From Rhodospirillales bacterium (lineage in GTDB: Bacteria; Pseudomonadota; Alphaproteobacteria; BOG-932; Roseiterribacteraceae): a stretch of DNA of 47,567 bases. Positions 8,171-17,602 of the stretch are shown piece by piece. The notes under the pieces were generated by a model. That model saw only the letters and a program-made list of their open reading frames with translations, did no database searches and had not been told where the DNA came from. Location: NCBI GenBank assembly GCA_028291365.1, contig JAQGIE010000056.1:1-47567 (forward strand), in the 5' to 3' direction. The position numbers and the translations under genes were made by a program. How positions within the stretch are numbered: the first letter of the stretch is position 1; every line of letters starts with the position of its first letter.

Positions 8171-8441
8171 TCAGGTCCTGCCCTTTTTTCGTTACCCGGC
8201 CCCGCTTTCGCGGGAATAACCCCCGGCCGGGGTCCAGCGTGACATCCGTGCGCGGTTCGCACGCGCGCTCGGATCGTTACCCGGAGTTTGCCCCAAGACC
8301 AATGCGCCACTGGACCGGCCCAGGGGCAGGTCAAGCGCGCGCGCGACAAAAAAAGCGCGAGCCTTTCTAGGTGCAGCGCGGCATTCTTGGCGCGTCCGGG
8401 GCTGCACTGCACGGCCCCGTCCAGCACCGAAGGACAGGCTT
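8171..8441. other. Divergent intergenic region, amidase / molybdenum hydroxylase
   Basis: This 271-base gap separates two divergent genes and must hold both promoters. It includes the GC-rich palindromic repeat at 8199-8251 and an A7 tract (8346-8353 area) followed by aaggacag, the ribosome binding site of the 2Fe-2S subunit gene. No coding capacity was recognised. Confidence 0.5.
8199..8251. repeat. REP-like palindromic repeat
   Basis: The segment contains the hairpin CCCCGCTTTCGCGGGA followed by the palindrome CCCCGGCCGGGG and then TCCAGCGTGACA. Read on the - strand it would encode the VIPAKAG motif that marks a widespread class of short intergenic repeats in proteobacteria. Only one copy is present in this window, so its repeat status rests on resemblance. 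Confidence 0.45.
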
Positions 8442-8894
8442 ATGGTCACGCTCGACATCAACGGCGCGAAGAAGCAGCTCGACATCGATCCCGAGACGCC
8501 ACTGCTATGGGCCTTGCGCGACGGATTGCATCTCACCGGCACCAAGTTCGGCTGCGGCATGGCGCAATGCGGCGCCTGTACCGTGCATGTCGACGGGAAG
8601 CCGACGCGAAGCTGCGTCACGCCGGTCTCCGCCGTCGCGGGCCAGAAGATCACCACCATCGAAGGCGCCAAGAGCAAGACCGCCGAAGCGGTGCGCGCGT
8701 CGTGGCGCAAGCTCGACGTCGTGCAATGCGGCTACTGCCAGTCGGGCCAGATCATGGCCGCGGTGGCGCTGCTCGAAAGCAACAAGAAGCCGACCGACGC
8801 CGACATCGACGATGCCATGACCGGCAATGTCTGTCGCTGCGCCACCTATCAACGTATCCGCGCCGCAATCCACGACGCGGCGCAGTCGCTGTAA
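8442..8894 (+). CDS. 2Fe-2S subunit of an isoquinoline 1-oxidoreductase-type molybdenum hydroxylase
   Basis: A 150-residue protein with the two cysteine clusters of the xanthine oxidase family small subunit: plant-type ferredoxin [13 protein letters not shown] near residues 43-55 and the C-terminal [10 protein letters not shown] plus [12 protein letters not shown]. It passes electrons from the molybdenum subunit to an acceptor. The gene is followed 16 bases later by the molybdenum subunit gene and then by a cytochrome c gene, the arrangement of IorAB-type aldehyde or N-heterocycle oxidoreductases. A ribosome binding site (AAGGA) lies before the ATG. Confidence 0.92.
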   Translation: MVTLDINGAKKQLDIDPETPLLWALRDGLHLTGTKFGCGMAQCGACTVHVDGKPTRSCVTPVSAVAGQKITTIEGAKSKTAEAVRASWRKLDVVQCGYCQSGQIMAAVALLESNKKPTDADIDDAMTGNVCRCATYQRIRAAIHDAAQSL

Positions 8895-8910
8895 GCGCGA
8901 GGACCAACCG

Positions 8911-11097
8911 ATGAAACTCGCAAACGAAAATCTCGGCCGCCGGGGTTTCCTCGCCGGCTCCGCCGCCGCCGGTCTGGTGATCGGCTTCAATCTGCTGCCG
9001 GGTGGCGCGCGCGCCGCCGCTGCGCCCGCCGCCGCGAAGACCTTCGCGCCCAACGCATTCCTGCGCGTCGCGCCCGACGGAACCGTGACGGTGCTGTCGA
9101 AGCATCTCGAAATGGGCCAGGGCAGCTACACCGGCATCGCCACCATCGTCGCCGAGGAACTCGACGCCGATTGGAGCAAGGTGCGCGTCGAAGCTGCGCC
9201 CGCCGACGCCAAGCTCTATGCCAACAAGCTGCTCGGCGTTCAGGGCACCGGCGGATCGAGTTCGATCGCCAATAGCTGGGACGAGCTGCGCGCTGCGGGC
9301 GCAACCGCGCGCGCCATGCTGGTGCAGGCGGCGGCAGCCTCGTGGAACGTGCCGGCGGGTGAAATCGAAACCAGCAACGGCACGTTGCGCCACGCCGCGT
9401 CGAATCGCACCGCGCCCTACGCGCAGTTTGTGTCGGCGGCCGCCGCGCTGCCGGTGCCGGCCGGCGTGAAGCCCAAAGATCCCAAGACCTACAATCTGAT
9501 CGGCAAGTCGGCGCCGCGTCTCGACAGCAACGCCAAGACCGACGGCACCGCGCAGTTCACGCTCGACGTCTACCTGCCCGGCATGGTGACCGCGGTCGTG
9601 GCGCGCGCGCCGAAATTCGGCGCCACGGTGAAAAGCATCGACGCGGCCGCGACCAAGAAGGTCAAAGGCGTGCTCGATGTGGTGCAGATCCCGAGCGGCG
9701 TCGCGGTCGTGGGCAAGGATTTCTGGGCCGCGAAACAGGGGCGCGACGCGCTCAACGTGACGTGGGATTTCGCCGGCGCCGAAACGCGCGGCACCGACGC
9801 GATCGTCGCCGAGTACAAGAAGCTCGCCGAGCAGCCCGGCACCGTCGCGGCGAAGAAGGGCGACGCGGCGCAGGCGCTGGGCCAGGCGGCCAAGCGCGTC
9901 AATGCCACCTACGTGTTCCCGTATCTCGCCCATGCGCCGATGGAGCCGCTCGATGTGGTGGTCAAGCTGACGCCGGCCGGGTGCGAGATCTGGGCCGGTG
10001 ACCAGTTCCAGACCGTCGACCAGAGCAACGCCGCGCGCGTCGCGGGGCTGAAGCCCGAGCAGGTGACGATCCACACGCTCTATGCCGGCGGCAGTTTCGG
10101 CCGTCGCGCCAATCCAGGGTCCGACTACATCGTCGAAGCGGTCGCGCTCGCCAAGGCGATGAAGCAGAAAGTGCCGGTCAAGATCGTGTGGACGCGCGAG
10201 GACGACGTGCGCGGCGGTCTCTACCGGCCGCTCTTCGTGCACAAGCTCGAAGCGGGAATCGATGCCCAGGGCAACGTCACCGCCTGGACCAATCGCCTGG
10301 TCGGCCAGTCGATCCTGAGCGGCACGCCGTTCGAATCGTTCGGCGTCAAGGACGGGATCGACTCGACCTCGGTCGAAGGCTCGAACGACATGCCGTACGC
10401 GGTGCCGAACCTTCTGGTCGACGTGCACAACACCAAGACCGGCGTGCCGGTGCTGTGGTGGCGTTCGGTCGGCCACACCCATACCGCCTTCGCGGTCGAG
10501 ACGTTCCTCGACGACGTCGCCAAGGCGGCGGGCAAGGATCCGTTTGAACTGCGCCGCAGCCTGTTGTCGGACCCCAAACAGGCGCGCCTGAAGCGCGTGC
10601 TCGAACTCGTGGCGGAAAAGGCCGAATGGTCGAAGCCGCTCGAAGCGGGCAGGGGCCGCGGCATCGCGGTGGCGGAGTCGTTCCACTCCTATGTGGCGCA
10701 GGTCGCCGAAGTCACCGCCAAGCCGGACGGCAGCTTCAAGGTCGATCGCGTCGTCGTCGCGGTCGATTGCGGCGTTGCGGTCAATCCCGACGTCATCAAG
10801 GCCCAGATGGAGGGCGGTGTCGGCTTCGGGCTGGGGGCGCTGCTGCACGGCGAAATCACGCTCAAAGACGGTGAAGTCCAGCAATCGAACTTCCACGACT
10901 ATGTGCCGTTGCGCATGAACGAGATGCCCAAGGTCGAAGTGCACATTGTCCCGTCGCTGGAAGCGCCGACCGGCGTGGGCGAGCCGGGCGTGCCGCCGAT
11001 CGGGCCCGCCGTCGCCAACGCGATCTTTGCCGCCACCGGCAAGCGCGTGCGCGACCTGCCGCTGACGCCTGAGAAACTCAAAGCCGCGCAAGCGTAG
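8911..11097 (+). CDS. Molybdopterin-binding subunit of an IorB/aldehyde-oxidase-type enzyme, Tat-exported
   Basis: From the ATG at 8911 the protein has 728 residues. It begins with a twin-arginine signal ([19 protein letters not shown]), so it works in the periplasm with its 2Fe-2S partner carried along. Family signatures include [69 protein letters not shown] and the C-terminal [19 protein letters not shown], which carries the catalytic Glu of the molybdenum hydroxylases. The start at 8911 is preferred because it places the Tat motif at the N-terminus and has gcgagga upstream. Substrate (aldehyde, isoquinoline or another heterocycle) cannot be told from sequence. Confidence 0.92.
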   Translation: MKLANENLGRRGFLAGSAAAGLVIGFNLLPGGARAAAAPAAAKTFAPNAFLRVAPDGTVTVLSKHLEMGQGSYTGIATIVAEELDADWSKVRVEAAPADAKLYANKLLGVQGTGGSSSIANSWDELRAAGATARAMLVQAAAASWNVPAGEIETSNGTLRHAASNRTAPYAQFVSAAAALPVPAGVKPKDPKTYNLIGKSAPRLDSNAKTDGTAQFTLDVYLPGMVTAVVARAPKFGATVKSIDAAATKKVKGVLDVVQIPSGVAVVGKDFWAAKQGRDALNVTWDFAGAETRGTDAIVAEYKKLAEQPGTVAAKKGDAAQALGQAAKRVNATYVFPYLAHAPMEPLDVVVKLTPAGCEIWAGDQFQTVDQSNAARVAGLKPEQVTIHTLYAGGSFGRRANPGSDYIVEAVALAKAMKQKVPVKIVWTREDDVRGGLYRPLFVHKLEAGIDAQGNVTAWTNRLVGQSILSGTPFESFGVKDGIDSTSVEGSNDMPYAVPNLLVDVHNTKTGVPVLWWRSVGHTHTAFAVETFLDDVAKAAGKDPFELRRSLLSDPKQARLKRVLELVAEKAEWSKPLEAGRGRGIAVAESFHSYVAQVAEVTAKPDGSFKVDRVVVAVDCGVAVNPDVIKAQMEGGVGFGLGALLHGEITLKDGEVQQSNFHDYVPLRMNEMPKVEVHIVPSLEAPTGVGEPGVPPIGPAVANAIFAATGKRVRDLPLTPEKLKAAQA

Positions 11098-11116
11098 GAA
11101 ACTCGAGGAGAAAACC

Positions 11117-11485
11117 ATGAAAACTCATCTCGGACTCTCGGCCATCGCGCTCTCGCTTCTTGTTCTCCCCTCGAGCGTCCGGGCCCAGGATGCGGCGGCG
11201 GGCGAGAAGCTGTTCCAGTCGCGCTGCGGCACCTGTCACGCCTTCGACGCAACCAAGAAGCCCGGCCCGAGTCTCGCCCATATCGTCGGCGCCAAAGCCG
11301 TCGGCAACGACCCGGCGTTCAAATATTCGAAGGCGCTGGCCAGTTCGGGCCTGACCTGGGACGAGGCGACGCTCGACAAATACCTCGCCGCGCCGACGAA
11401 ACTGGTGCCGGGTACCAGCATGCCGGTCAGCGTGCCCAACCCGACGGAGCGCGCCAACATCATCGCGTATCTCAAGACGAAATGA
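11117..11485 (+). CDS. Periplasmic class I cytochrome c
   Basis: A 122-residue protein with a Sec signal peptide ([24 protein letters not shown]), one haem-binding CGTCH motif at residues 37-41 and a distal Met in PGTSMPVSV. It resembles cytochrome c2/c550-type carriers ([37 protein letters not shown]). It lies 19 bases after the molybdenum subunit gene, with gaggag before the ATG, and is the likely electron acceptor of that enzyme. Its last codons overlap the start of the next gene (ATGA). Confidence 0.92.
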   Translation: MKTHLGLSAIALSLLVLPSSVRAQDAAAGEKLFQSRCGTCHAFDATKKPGPSLAHIVGAKAVGNDPAFKYSKALASSGLTWDEATLDKYLAAPTKLVPGTSMPVSVPNPTERANIIAYLKTK

Positions 11486-11973
11486 CTCTGGTGCGCGCAG
11501 CTTCGCCGGTCGCAGCGCTGCTTGCAGCGCTGACGCTGGGCGGCTGCGCGCAGCCGGATCCGCAACAGGTCGCGGCGCGCTGGCTCGCCGGTGCGGATAT
11601 CGGCGGCTATGGCCGCCTGCCGCGCGCCGGCGTCAAAGCGGAACCGCCCGAAGCACCGTCGGTACACGGCACCTTGCTCTATCGCGATCGGATGGCGCTG
11701 CCGCCCAATGCCGTCGCCGAAATCGAGCTGGTCGAAGCCGACAAATCCGGTCGCGTCGTCGCCTCGACGCGCGTGCCGGTCGGCAACCAGGTTCCGATCG
11801 CCTTCACGCTGACGCCGGCCGAGAACGCATTGCAGCCGCACCGTCTCTACGCGTTGCGGGCGCGTCTCGTCGCGGACGGAAAAACCCTGCTCGAGACCGA
11901 GGGCAAACGACCGGTGGCGGTGTCGGCCGCGTCGGGTCCGATCGAGCTGACGCTGGTGGCTGCGCGACGCTAG
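11482..11973 (+). CDS. YbaY-like lipoprotein
   Basis: A 163-residue protein with a lipoprotein signal ending in the lipobox LTLGGC. The mature part carries a single beta-rich domain (VHGTLLYRDRMALPPNAVAEIELVE, TRVPVGNQVPIAFTLT, YALRARLVADGKTLLETEG) typical of the YbaY/YscW family of outer-membrane lipoproteins. Family members are small beta-sandwich proteins whose role in most bacteria is unclear. It is coupled to the cytochrome c gene by a 4-base overlap, so it may be co-expressed with the molybdenum hydroxylase. Confidence 0.82.
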   Translation: MTLVRAASPVAALLAALTLGGCAQPDPQQVAARWLAGADIGGYGRLPRAGVKAEPPEAPSVHGTLLYRDRMALPPNAVAEIELVEADKSGRVVASTRVPVGNQVPIAFTLTPAENALQPHRLYALRARLVADGKTLLETEGKRPVAVSAASGPIELTLVAARR

Positions 11974-12042
11974 CCGGCGCCGTCGATCCGGGCGAGCATC
12001 GGATGTCGATTCGCCGCCGCCTGCAGAACACGGGACCTGACC

Positions 12043-12609
12043 ATGCGCATTCTCGCCGCCATCGCCTGCGTGCTGATCCTGTCGGCCTGCTCGATGGACA
12101 AGGATCCGAAGAAGGCGGCGTCCTCGACCGCCCCGTCCGACGAGGCCTTCCTGATCGCCAATGCGCAGGCGCCCGGCGTCGTCGCGTTCCCCGGCGTGCA
12201 GTACAAGGTGCTGAAAGCCGGACCGACGAACGGCGCCCATCCCAAGCGCGGCAGCACCGTCAAGGTTCACTATGAAGGCCGGCTGATCAACGGCGACATC
12301 TTCGACTCGTCGTACGCGCGCAACGCGCCGGCCGATTTCCCGCTGCGCCGCCTCATCACCGGATGGCAGACGATCGTGCCGCTGATGCGCGCGGGCGACG
12401 TCTGGGAGATCTATGTCCCGGCGGTGATGGCCTATGGCGAGCAGGGCACCGGCGGCGGCAAGATCCCGCCCAACGCGACGCTGATCTTCAAGATCGAGCT
12501 GATCAGCTTCACCGACGAAGAAGCAGCACCGGCGCCGGCCGCGTCGCGCGCACCGGACTATCCGGTTCCTTCGATGCCGGCGCGGTCGGCCCCGATGATG
12601 AAGAAGTGA
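12043..12609 (+). CDS. FKBP-type peptidyl-prolyl isomerase lipoprotein
   Basis: A 188-residue lipoprotein (signal MRILAAIACVLILSAC, lipid on Cys16). The FKBP domain spans roughly residues 55-160: VKVHYEGRLINGDIFDSSY, FPLRRLITGWQTIVPLM, GDVWEIYVPAVMAYGEQG, IPPNATLIFKIELI. It catalyses prolyl cis-trans isomerisation in periplasmic protein folding. A Pro/Ala-rich tail of about 25 residues follows. It lies 69 bases after the YbaY-like gene in the same direction and may belong to the same transcript. Confidence 0.93.
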   Translation: MRILAAIACVLILSACSMDKDPKKAASSTAPSDEAFLIANAQAPGVVAFPGVQYKVLKAGPTNGAHPKRGSTVKVHYEGRLINGDIFDSSYARNAPADFPLRRLITGWQTIVPLMRAGDVWEIYVPAVMAYGEQGTGGGKIPPNATLIFKIELISFTDEEAAPAPAASRAPDYPVPSMPARSAPMMKK

Positions 12610-12636
12610 TGCGGCGCGCATACATGATCCGGGCCA

Positions 12637-12658
12637 GCGGCGAGGAAAATCTCGCCGC
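12637..12658. terminator. Hairpin between convergent FKBP and Lrp genes
   Basis: GCGGCGAG and CTCGCCGC form a perfect 8-bp stem around a 6-base GAAAAT loop, 28 bases after the FKBP stop codon. No T tract follows, so termination is likely but unproven. A second small palindrome, GACCGT-A-ACGGTC, lies at 12700-12712 at the end of the opposing Lrp gene. Confidence 0.5.
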
Positions 12659-12710
12659 GTTCACGCGGTCGGCGCGTGCCTTCCCGACGCCGGCGAACGG
12701 ACCGTAACGG

Positions 12711-13229
12711 TCAGCGTTTAACGCGGCTTTTCGCGATCGAGGCGGTGCCGCCGCCCCCTTTGCGCGGCAACGGCATCGCGGTCGTGTATTTCATTTCGGC
12801 CAAGGTCATGACCGAGCGCACGTCCTGCACACCGGGCAGCTTCATCAGCGTGCTGAAGATGAATTCCTGATACCAGCGCACGTCGGGCGCCACGACCTTG
12901 ATCATCAGATCCAGCTCCCCGAAAACCGAGTAACATTCGACGATCTCTGGCGTGTTGTTGATGGCGCGCTCGAAGGCGACTCGTTCATCGTCGTCTAGTC
13001 GCGCAACTTTGATTTGCGCGAAGATCTGCATGTCGAGGCCAAGCTTGGCGCGATCGAGAATCGCGACTTGGCGTTTTATATAGCCCTCGTCGCGCAATCG
13101 CTGGACGCGGCGCCAGCACGGCGACTGCGACAGGCCGATCTTGTCGGCAAGCTCCGCGGTCGAAAGCGACGCGTCCTGCTGCAGATGTTCGAGAATGCGT
13201 AGATCGATCGCGTCGAGATCTTCCGGCAT
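12711..13229 (-). CDS. Lrp/AsnC family transcriptional regulator
   Basis: A 172-residue protein with an N-terminal winged helix-turn-helix (DAIDLRILEHLQQDASLSTAELADKIGLS, SPCWRRVQRLRDEGYI) and a C-terminal RAM effector domain (IVECYSVFGELDLMIKVVAPD, LPGVQDVRSVMTLAEMKYTTAMPL). A short basic tail follows. Such regulators respond to amino acids and often control the divergent gene. Here that gene is a secreted amidohydrolase at the head of a peptide-handling region, which suits amino-acid-responsive control of this locus. Confidence 0.93.
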   Translation of the reverse strand: MPEDLDAIDLRILEHLQQDASLSTAELADKIGLSQSPCWRRVQRLRDEGYIKRQVAILDRAKLGLDMQIFAQIKVARLDDDERVAFERAINNTPEIVECYSVFGELDLMIKVVAPDVRWYQEFIFSTLMKLPGVQDVRSVMTLAEMKYTTAMPLPRKGGGGTASIAKSRVKR

Positions 13230-13255
13230 AATAATTACAAGCTCTCCCCAGGCCG

Positions 13256-13282
13256 CCGCATAATGTTTTCAGCATTCTGCGG
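13256..13282. promoter_or_regulatory. Candidate Lrp-type operator in divergent promoter region
   Basis: CCGCATAATG and CATTCTGCGG form an inverted repeat matching at 9 of 10 positions with a 7-base spacer. It lies 27 bases upstream of the Lrp start and 98 bases upstream of the amidohydrolase start. Position and symmetry fit an autoregulatory operator, but no binding motif is known for this regulator. Confidence 0.45.
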
Positions 13283-13379
13283 TTCGCGCCGATAGAACGC
13301 AAAGATTTCTCCCGAGCTTTGGCTACAATTGCCAGTGCGTGGACATGCGCGCTTCACAAGAAATGCGTTGGGGGCAGGG

Positions 13380-15509
13380 ATGTCGAGCAAGCATCTGGGG
13401 CTGGCCTTGGTTGCGCTATGCGCGTGGAGCGCCGCCGCCAAGGCACAGACGGTCGAACGTTTCTCGATTATCTCGAACAACGAGAAGATCGGCTTCGTCG
13501 TCGCGACCAGCAATGGACGCACGATCGACGTCGATTATGCGGTCGACGACAATGGCCGCGGCCCCAAGCACAAAGAACATCTGGTGCTGAACGAGGCCGG
13601 CATCCCGACCGAGTGGGCGATCGACGGCACCTCGTCGATGGGCGGCGGCGTGCACGAAACGATGCGTTTCGAGAACGGCGCGACCGAATGGAGCGCGCAA
13701 TCCGACAAGGGCCAGGTCGCGACGCCGTCGCCCAAGCTTTATGTTGCCAACGATCCGAGTCCGTACAGCTCAGGCCTCTATGCCAGCGCCTTGCTGAAGG
13801 CGCCTGGCAACACGCTCGACGTATTGCCGGCCGGCAATCTGCGGCTGGAAAAGCTTCGCGAAGTGGAGGTCGGCGACGGCGCCGACGCGGTTGCGACCGA
13901 CGCCTATGTTCTGTCGGGCATCGACATGACGCCGGAATTCCTGCTGCTCGACCGGCAGGGCAAGTTCTTCGCCATGCTTGGCCGCTCGGTCGTGATGCGC
14001 GAAGGCTTCGAAAAGAGCTTTACCACGTTGCGCGATCTGGGCGAGCAGTTGAGCCTGGAACGGTTGCAGCAGGTGCAGACCAAGATCGCGCATCGCTATG
14101 AAGCGCCGATCCGGATCCGCAATGTCCGCATCTTCGATCCCAAGACCAAGAAGACCGCCGACGCCATGTCGGTGGTCGTGTTCCGCGGCCGTATCACCAC
14201 GATCGAGCCCGACGCAACTGCGACCAATCCATCCGACGAAGTGATCATCGACGGCCAGGGCGGCACCCTGGTCGCCGGCCTGCACGACATGCATGCGCAC
14301 AACTCGCTGTGGTCGGGACCGTTCTATCTCGCCGCCGGCGTCACCACGACGCGTGACATGGGCAACGACAACACGGTGCTGCTGGATCTGATGAAGCGGA
14401 TCGATGCGGGCGAGCTGCCGGGCCCCAGCATCGTCCCATCGGGCTTCCTCGAAGGCCGCAGCCCCTATTCCGCGCACAACGGCTTTATTCCGGAATCGAT
14501 CTCCGAAGGGTTGCGCAACGTCGATTGGTACGGCGACCGCGGCTATATCCAGATCAAGATCTACAATTCGATGAACCCGGATTGGGTGGCGCCGTTTGCA
14601 GCCGAGGCCAAGCGCATCGGCATGCGCACGGTCGGCCACGTGCCCGCCTTCGACAATCCCGATCGCGTGCTGACCGACGGCTATAACGAAGTCACGCATA
14701 TCAACCAGCTGATGCTGGGCTGGCTGCTGTCGCCGGAAGAAGACACGCGCACGCCGCTGCGCCTGACCGGCATGGCCCGCGCTGCGACCCTGGACCTGAA
14801 CAGCGCCAGAGTGCGCAAGACGATCGACCTGTTCAAAAACAAGAATGCCGGGCTCGACACGACCACGGTCATTCTCGAACGACTAATGCTGAGCCGCGCC
14901 GGCACGGTGCAGACGGGCGATCAGCCCTATCTCGATCACGCGCCGATCGCCTATCAGCGCTATCGCAAACGCTCCTTCGTCAACATCAAGGACGCATCCG
15001 AGGACACGCAGTACCAAAGGGCCTTCGATAAAATCATCCAGACGATGACCTTGCTGCACAAGGAAGGCATCAAAATGTGGCCGGGCACCGACGACACGAC
15101 CGGCTTCGCGCTGCATCGCGAGCTGGAGCTGTACGCCAGGGCCGGCATTCCGGCGGGTGAGGTGCTGCGCATCGCGACGTTCGATTGCGACCAGTACATG
15201 TCGCGCGATCAGCTATACGGCAGCATCGAGCGCGGCAAGCGTGCGGATTTTTTCCTCACCGTCGGCGACCCGTCAAAAGACATCAGCGCGGTGCGCCAGA
15301 TCCGCATGGTGATGAAGGACGGCGTGATCTATTTCCCGCGGGAAATCTATCAGGCGCTGAACATCAAGCCGTTCGCCGCGCCCCCGAGCGTCACTGAGCC
15401 GGCCAAGAGCGCTGACGCGGGCAACAAGCGCAGCGCTGCGGCGAGCGCCTTCAGCAGCACGCGCAACGGGTTTGGCGATGACGAAGATGCGCACGAGTTG
15501 GGAGACTGA
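13380..15509 (+). CDS. Secreted amidohydrolase (metal-dependent hydrolase)
   Basis: A 709-residue protein from the ATG at 13380, which gives a Sec signal peptide (SSKHLGLALVALCAWSAAAKAQ) and follows gggggcaggg. The first 240 residues are a beta-rich N-terminal domain not found in minimal amidohydrolases. The TIM-barrel part carries the metal-binding HDMHAHNSLW motif, later histidines in MRTVGHVPAF and EVTHINQL, and the distal aspartate in MWPGTDDTTGF. The C-terminal beta domain ends with RADFFLTVGDPSKDI and MVMKDGVIYFP. Homologues include imidazolonepropionase-like enzymes and bacterial prolidase-type amidohydrolases; the substrate is likely a peptide or amide. Divergent from the Lrp regulator. 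Confidence 0.88.
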   Translation: MSSKHLGLALVALCAWSAAAKAQTVERFSIISNNEKIGFVVATSNGRTIDVDYAVDDNGRGPKHKEHLVLNEAGIPTEWAIDGTSSMGGGVHETMRFENGATEWSAQSDKGQVATPSPKLYVANDPSPYSSGLYASALLKAPGNTLDVLPAGNLRLEKLREVEVGDGADAVATDAYVLSGIDMTPEFLLLDRQGKFFAMLGRSVVMREGFEKSFTTLRDLGEQLSLERLQQVQTKIAHRYEAPIRIRNVRIFDPKTKKTADAMSVVVFRGRITTIEPDATATNPSDEVIIDGQGGTLVAGLHDMHAHNSLWSGPFYLAAGVTTTRDMGNDNTVLLDLMKRIDAGELPGPSIVPSGFLEGRSPYSAHNGFIPESISEGLRNVDWYGDRGYIQIKIYNSMNPDWVAPFAAEAKRIGMRTVGHVPAFDNPDRVLTDGYNEVTHINQLMLGWLLSPEEDTRTPLRLTGMARAATLDLNSARVRKTIDLFKNKNAGLDTTTVILERLMLSRAGTVQTGDQPYLDHAPIAYQRYRKRSFVNIKDASEDTQYQRAFDKIIQTMTLLHKEGIKMWPGTDDTTGFALHRELELYARAGIPAGEVLRIATFDCDQYMSRDQLYGSIERGKRADFFLTVGDPSKDISAVRQIRMVMKDGVIYFPREIYQALNIKPFAAPPSVTEPAKSADAGNKRSAAASAFSSTRNGFGDDEDAHELGD

Positions 15510-15578
15510 GATGTGGCGGGTCAAAACTTTGTGACGCCGATCGCGTTCGCGAACTCGCTAAACCCGACCACTGAGCGC

Positions 15579-17252
15579 TTAGGACGAAGCGCATTTCGCG
15601 TCCGGCACGCCCTTCACCCGCTCCCACAAATAGCCTTTGCGCTTGGCGCCTTCAGGCTTGAACGAAATCGCCAATGTCTGTCCGTCGCGATCGACGGTCA
15701 TGTTGATCGGTTCCGACGGCGTCGCCTGGGCGCGGTCGAGATAGACCGGTGCGATCACCTTGTCGCCGTTGTGCAGGCCCGCGCGCGCGGCGGGCGAGGC
15801 GGGATCGAGGTCGGTGATGACGCGTGGGTACTTCGTCAGGCTGGTCTGCGCAAAACCGAGTTCGAAGCTGGGCATGTCGGCGGCGACGCGTTTGAAACAC
15901 GGACCGAACGCATTCGACGGCGGCACAATCACCTTGCCGTCCATCATTGCCTGGAAATCGGCGCGCGCATTCGGCAGATCCCTGGACACCAGATCCAGCC
16001 ACGCTTCGAGCGTGCCGGGCTTGCCTTCGCGGCGCGCCGCGTAGAATTCGCGGATCAAATTGTCCAGGCTGCGCTTGCCCTTGCTGGCCGCCCGAATCTT
16101 TGCGTCCATGTCACCGAAATAGATCGAGCCGCGATCGTACGGCAGCACGCGACCGCGTGCGTCGGACCAGAAGGCGTCGATCGCGTCCTTCATGGGAATG
16201 TCGTTGCGAACGTTGCTATAGTAGCGGCGCATCGTGCTGTTGAGATCGTTGAGGAAATCTTTGGGCGTGGCGAGGCCGGCGACGAGCTGGAACCGGCGCT
16301 CGTAATGCACCGCGGTTCCTTCGGTGAACCAGCCGCCATGCGTCTGGCCGTCGAGCCCGGTGATGAACACATGCACCATCTCGTGAGTCACCAGGTCGTG
16401 CACCTGCTGGACGGGATTGTTCTTGCTCATTACCGCGAGGAGCGCGGTGGGGCCGGCCGTGCCGCTGGTCGAACCGAACGGGTTGGTGCGGAACATCACG
16501 GTGAAAGGCGGCTCGGTCGGATGGCCGAAGAACGGGTACATGCGTGTGTACGCATGGCTTGTCCAATCCAGCAGGGCATCCGGATCGTCGATATCCACCG
16601 TCGACGCGGCACGGAACGCACCCGCCTTGGACGGATCCTTCGGCGTCGTGTCGATCTTGCCGGCCATGAAATAGGTGTTGCGCAGCCGATCGAGCGGCAA
16701 CGCCTGGTCGCCCGCCGGGAACGAAGTCAAGCCTTGTCCGCCGGCCGGCAGGCCGTCCCACGCGATGCCGATCTTGTAGGCTTGCTTGTCGTCGGGCAGC
16801 ACGAGAAACGCCTGGCCCGAACCGCTGATGCCTTTTGCTTCTGAACGCAGCTCGTAGGACGGGCCGGACGCGGTCTCCTTCGATACCACGACACGATAGG
16901 TGATCGTGATGTCGCCACTCGGCGCCCGTACCAGCTTCCACACGCGGCGCATGCCGCTCATCGGGCCGACGCCGACTGGCTCGTCGCTGGGCGTCAGGCC
17001 GATTGCGCCTTGCGCGTCTTTGACCGTCAGGCCGGTAACGCGATCGGCGATGCGCAGCAGCGGCCCGATCGAAACCGGAATGGTGATGGCGGCAGGGGCC
17101 TGCGACACGCGTTCTTCGACGTCGAACCCGGCGATAAGTCCGTTCTCGACGAAGGGCCGCAGTTCGATCTGCAAGGCGGGCGCGTCGGCGGCGAAGGCAG
17201 GCGCAGCCAGGCAGGTACCGGCGGCGAGCGCGAGAAGCAGCGATCGTTTCAT
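15579..17252 (-). CDS. Secreted M61-like metallopeptidase with C-terminal PDZ domain
   Basis: A 557-residue protein with a Sec signal peptide (MKRSLLLALAAGTCLAAPAFA). The central zinc-binding motif is HEMVHVF (HExxH), with the third ligand probably in GGWFTEGTAVHYE. The C-terminal 90 residues (YPRVITDLDPASPAARAGLHNGDKVI) form a PDZ domain. The architecture is that of the M61 glycyl aminopeptidase family, though the N-terminal beta domain is divergent. A TGAGG ribosome binding site precedes the ATG. It converges on the amidohydrolase gene and lies directly downstream of a decayed aminotransferase remnant. Confidence 0.82.
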   Translation of the reverse strand: MKRSLLLALAAGTCLAAPAFAADAPALQIELRPFVENGLIAGFDVEERVSQAPAAITIPVSIGPLLRIADRVTGLTVKDAQGAIGLTPSDEPVGVGPMSGMRRVWKLVRAPSGDITITYRVVVSKETASGPSYELRSEAKGISGSGQAFLVLPDDKQAYKIGIAWDGLPAGGQGLTSFPAGDQALPLDRLRNTYFMAGKIDTTPKDPSKAGAFRAASTVDIDDPDALLDWTSHAYTRMYPFFGHPTEPPFTVMFRTNPFGSTSGTAGPTALLAVMSKNNPVQQVHDLVTHEMVHVFITGLDGQTHGGWFTEGTAVHYERRFQLVAGLATPKDFLNDLNSTMRRYYSNVRNDIPMKDAIDAFWSDARGRVLPYDRGSIYFGDMDAKIRAASKGKRSLDNLIREFYAARREGKPGTLEAWLDLVSRDLPNARADFQAMMDGKVIVPPSNAFGPCFKRVAADMPSFELGFAQTSLTKYPRVITDLDPASPAARAGLHNGDKVIAPVYLDRAQATPSEPINMTVDRDGQTLAISFKPEGAKRKGYLWERVKGVPDAKCASS

Positions 17253-17258
17253 GGGGCC

Positions 17259-17602
17259 TCAGGTCAGGACTTCGAGCAGCCGTTCGATGTCGCTCGCGAA
17301 ATGCGGATGCGGTTGGGATCGAGCTGGATGTTGATGCCGGCCGCCTCGAGAAGCGGCTGCAGCCGTTCGGCCGCACCGCGATAGGCGAAGGCAACGACGG
17401 GCGAGGTCGTGCCCGGCAGCGTCAACGGCTCGTAGCCGAGCGAAGGTAGTTCGGTTTGCAGCCGGTCGATGAGCGGTTGCCGCGTTTGCTGAATACGCTC
17501 GACGCCGAGACCGAGAATCTTGCGCAGCGACATTGCCACCGCGACCGCCGGCTTGGCCGTCTCCGAAATGAACTTCTCGAGCTCTTTTTTTTGACAGCGC
17601 AA
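17259..17602 (-). pseudogene. C-terminal remnant of a class V (NifS/isopenicillin-epimerase-like) aminotransferase
   Basis: The frame from about 17602 reads PAVAVAMSLRKILGLGVERI, then RLQTELPSLGYEPL and SPVVAFAYRGAAERLQPLLE, ending NRIRIS. This matches the C-terminal small domain of class V PLP enzymes and aligns with the end of the intact homologue at 19875-21074 (LAYLEQIGVARIE..., VRISPALFNSNDDVDRCLEI). The N-terminal two thirds, including the PLP lysine, are absent. At the 3' end the frame breaks after IRIS; the expected ending FASDIERLLEVLT-stop continues in another frame, with a short direct repeat ATTTCG nearby that could explain a small deletion. It is a truncated and frameshifted relic upstream of the M61-like gene. 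Confidence 0.6.

Noticed and set aside
8752-11118. 788-codon - strand open frame opposite the molybdenum subunit gene
   Set aside because: It is antisense to a clear, motif-bearing gene and is Arg/His/Gly-rich without recognisable domains, as expected from codon bias in GC-rich DNA.
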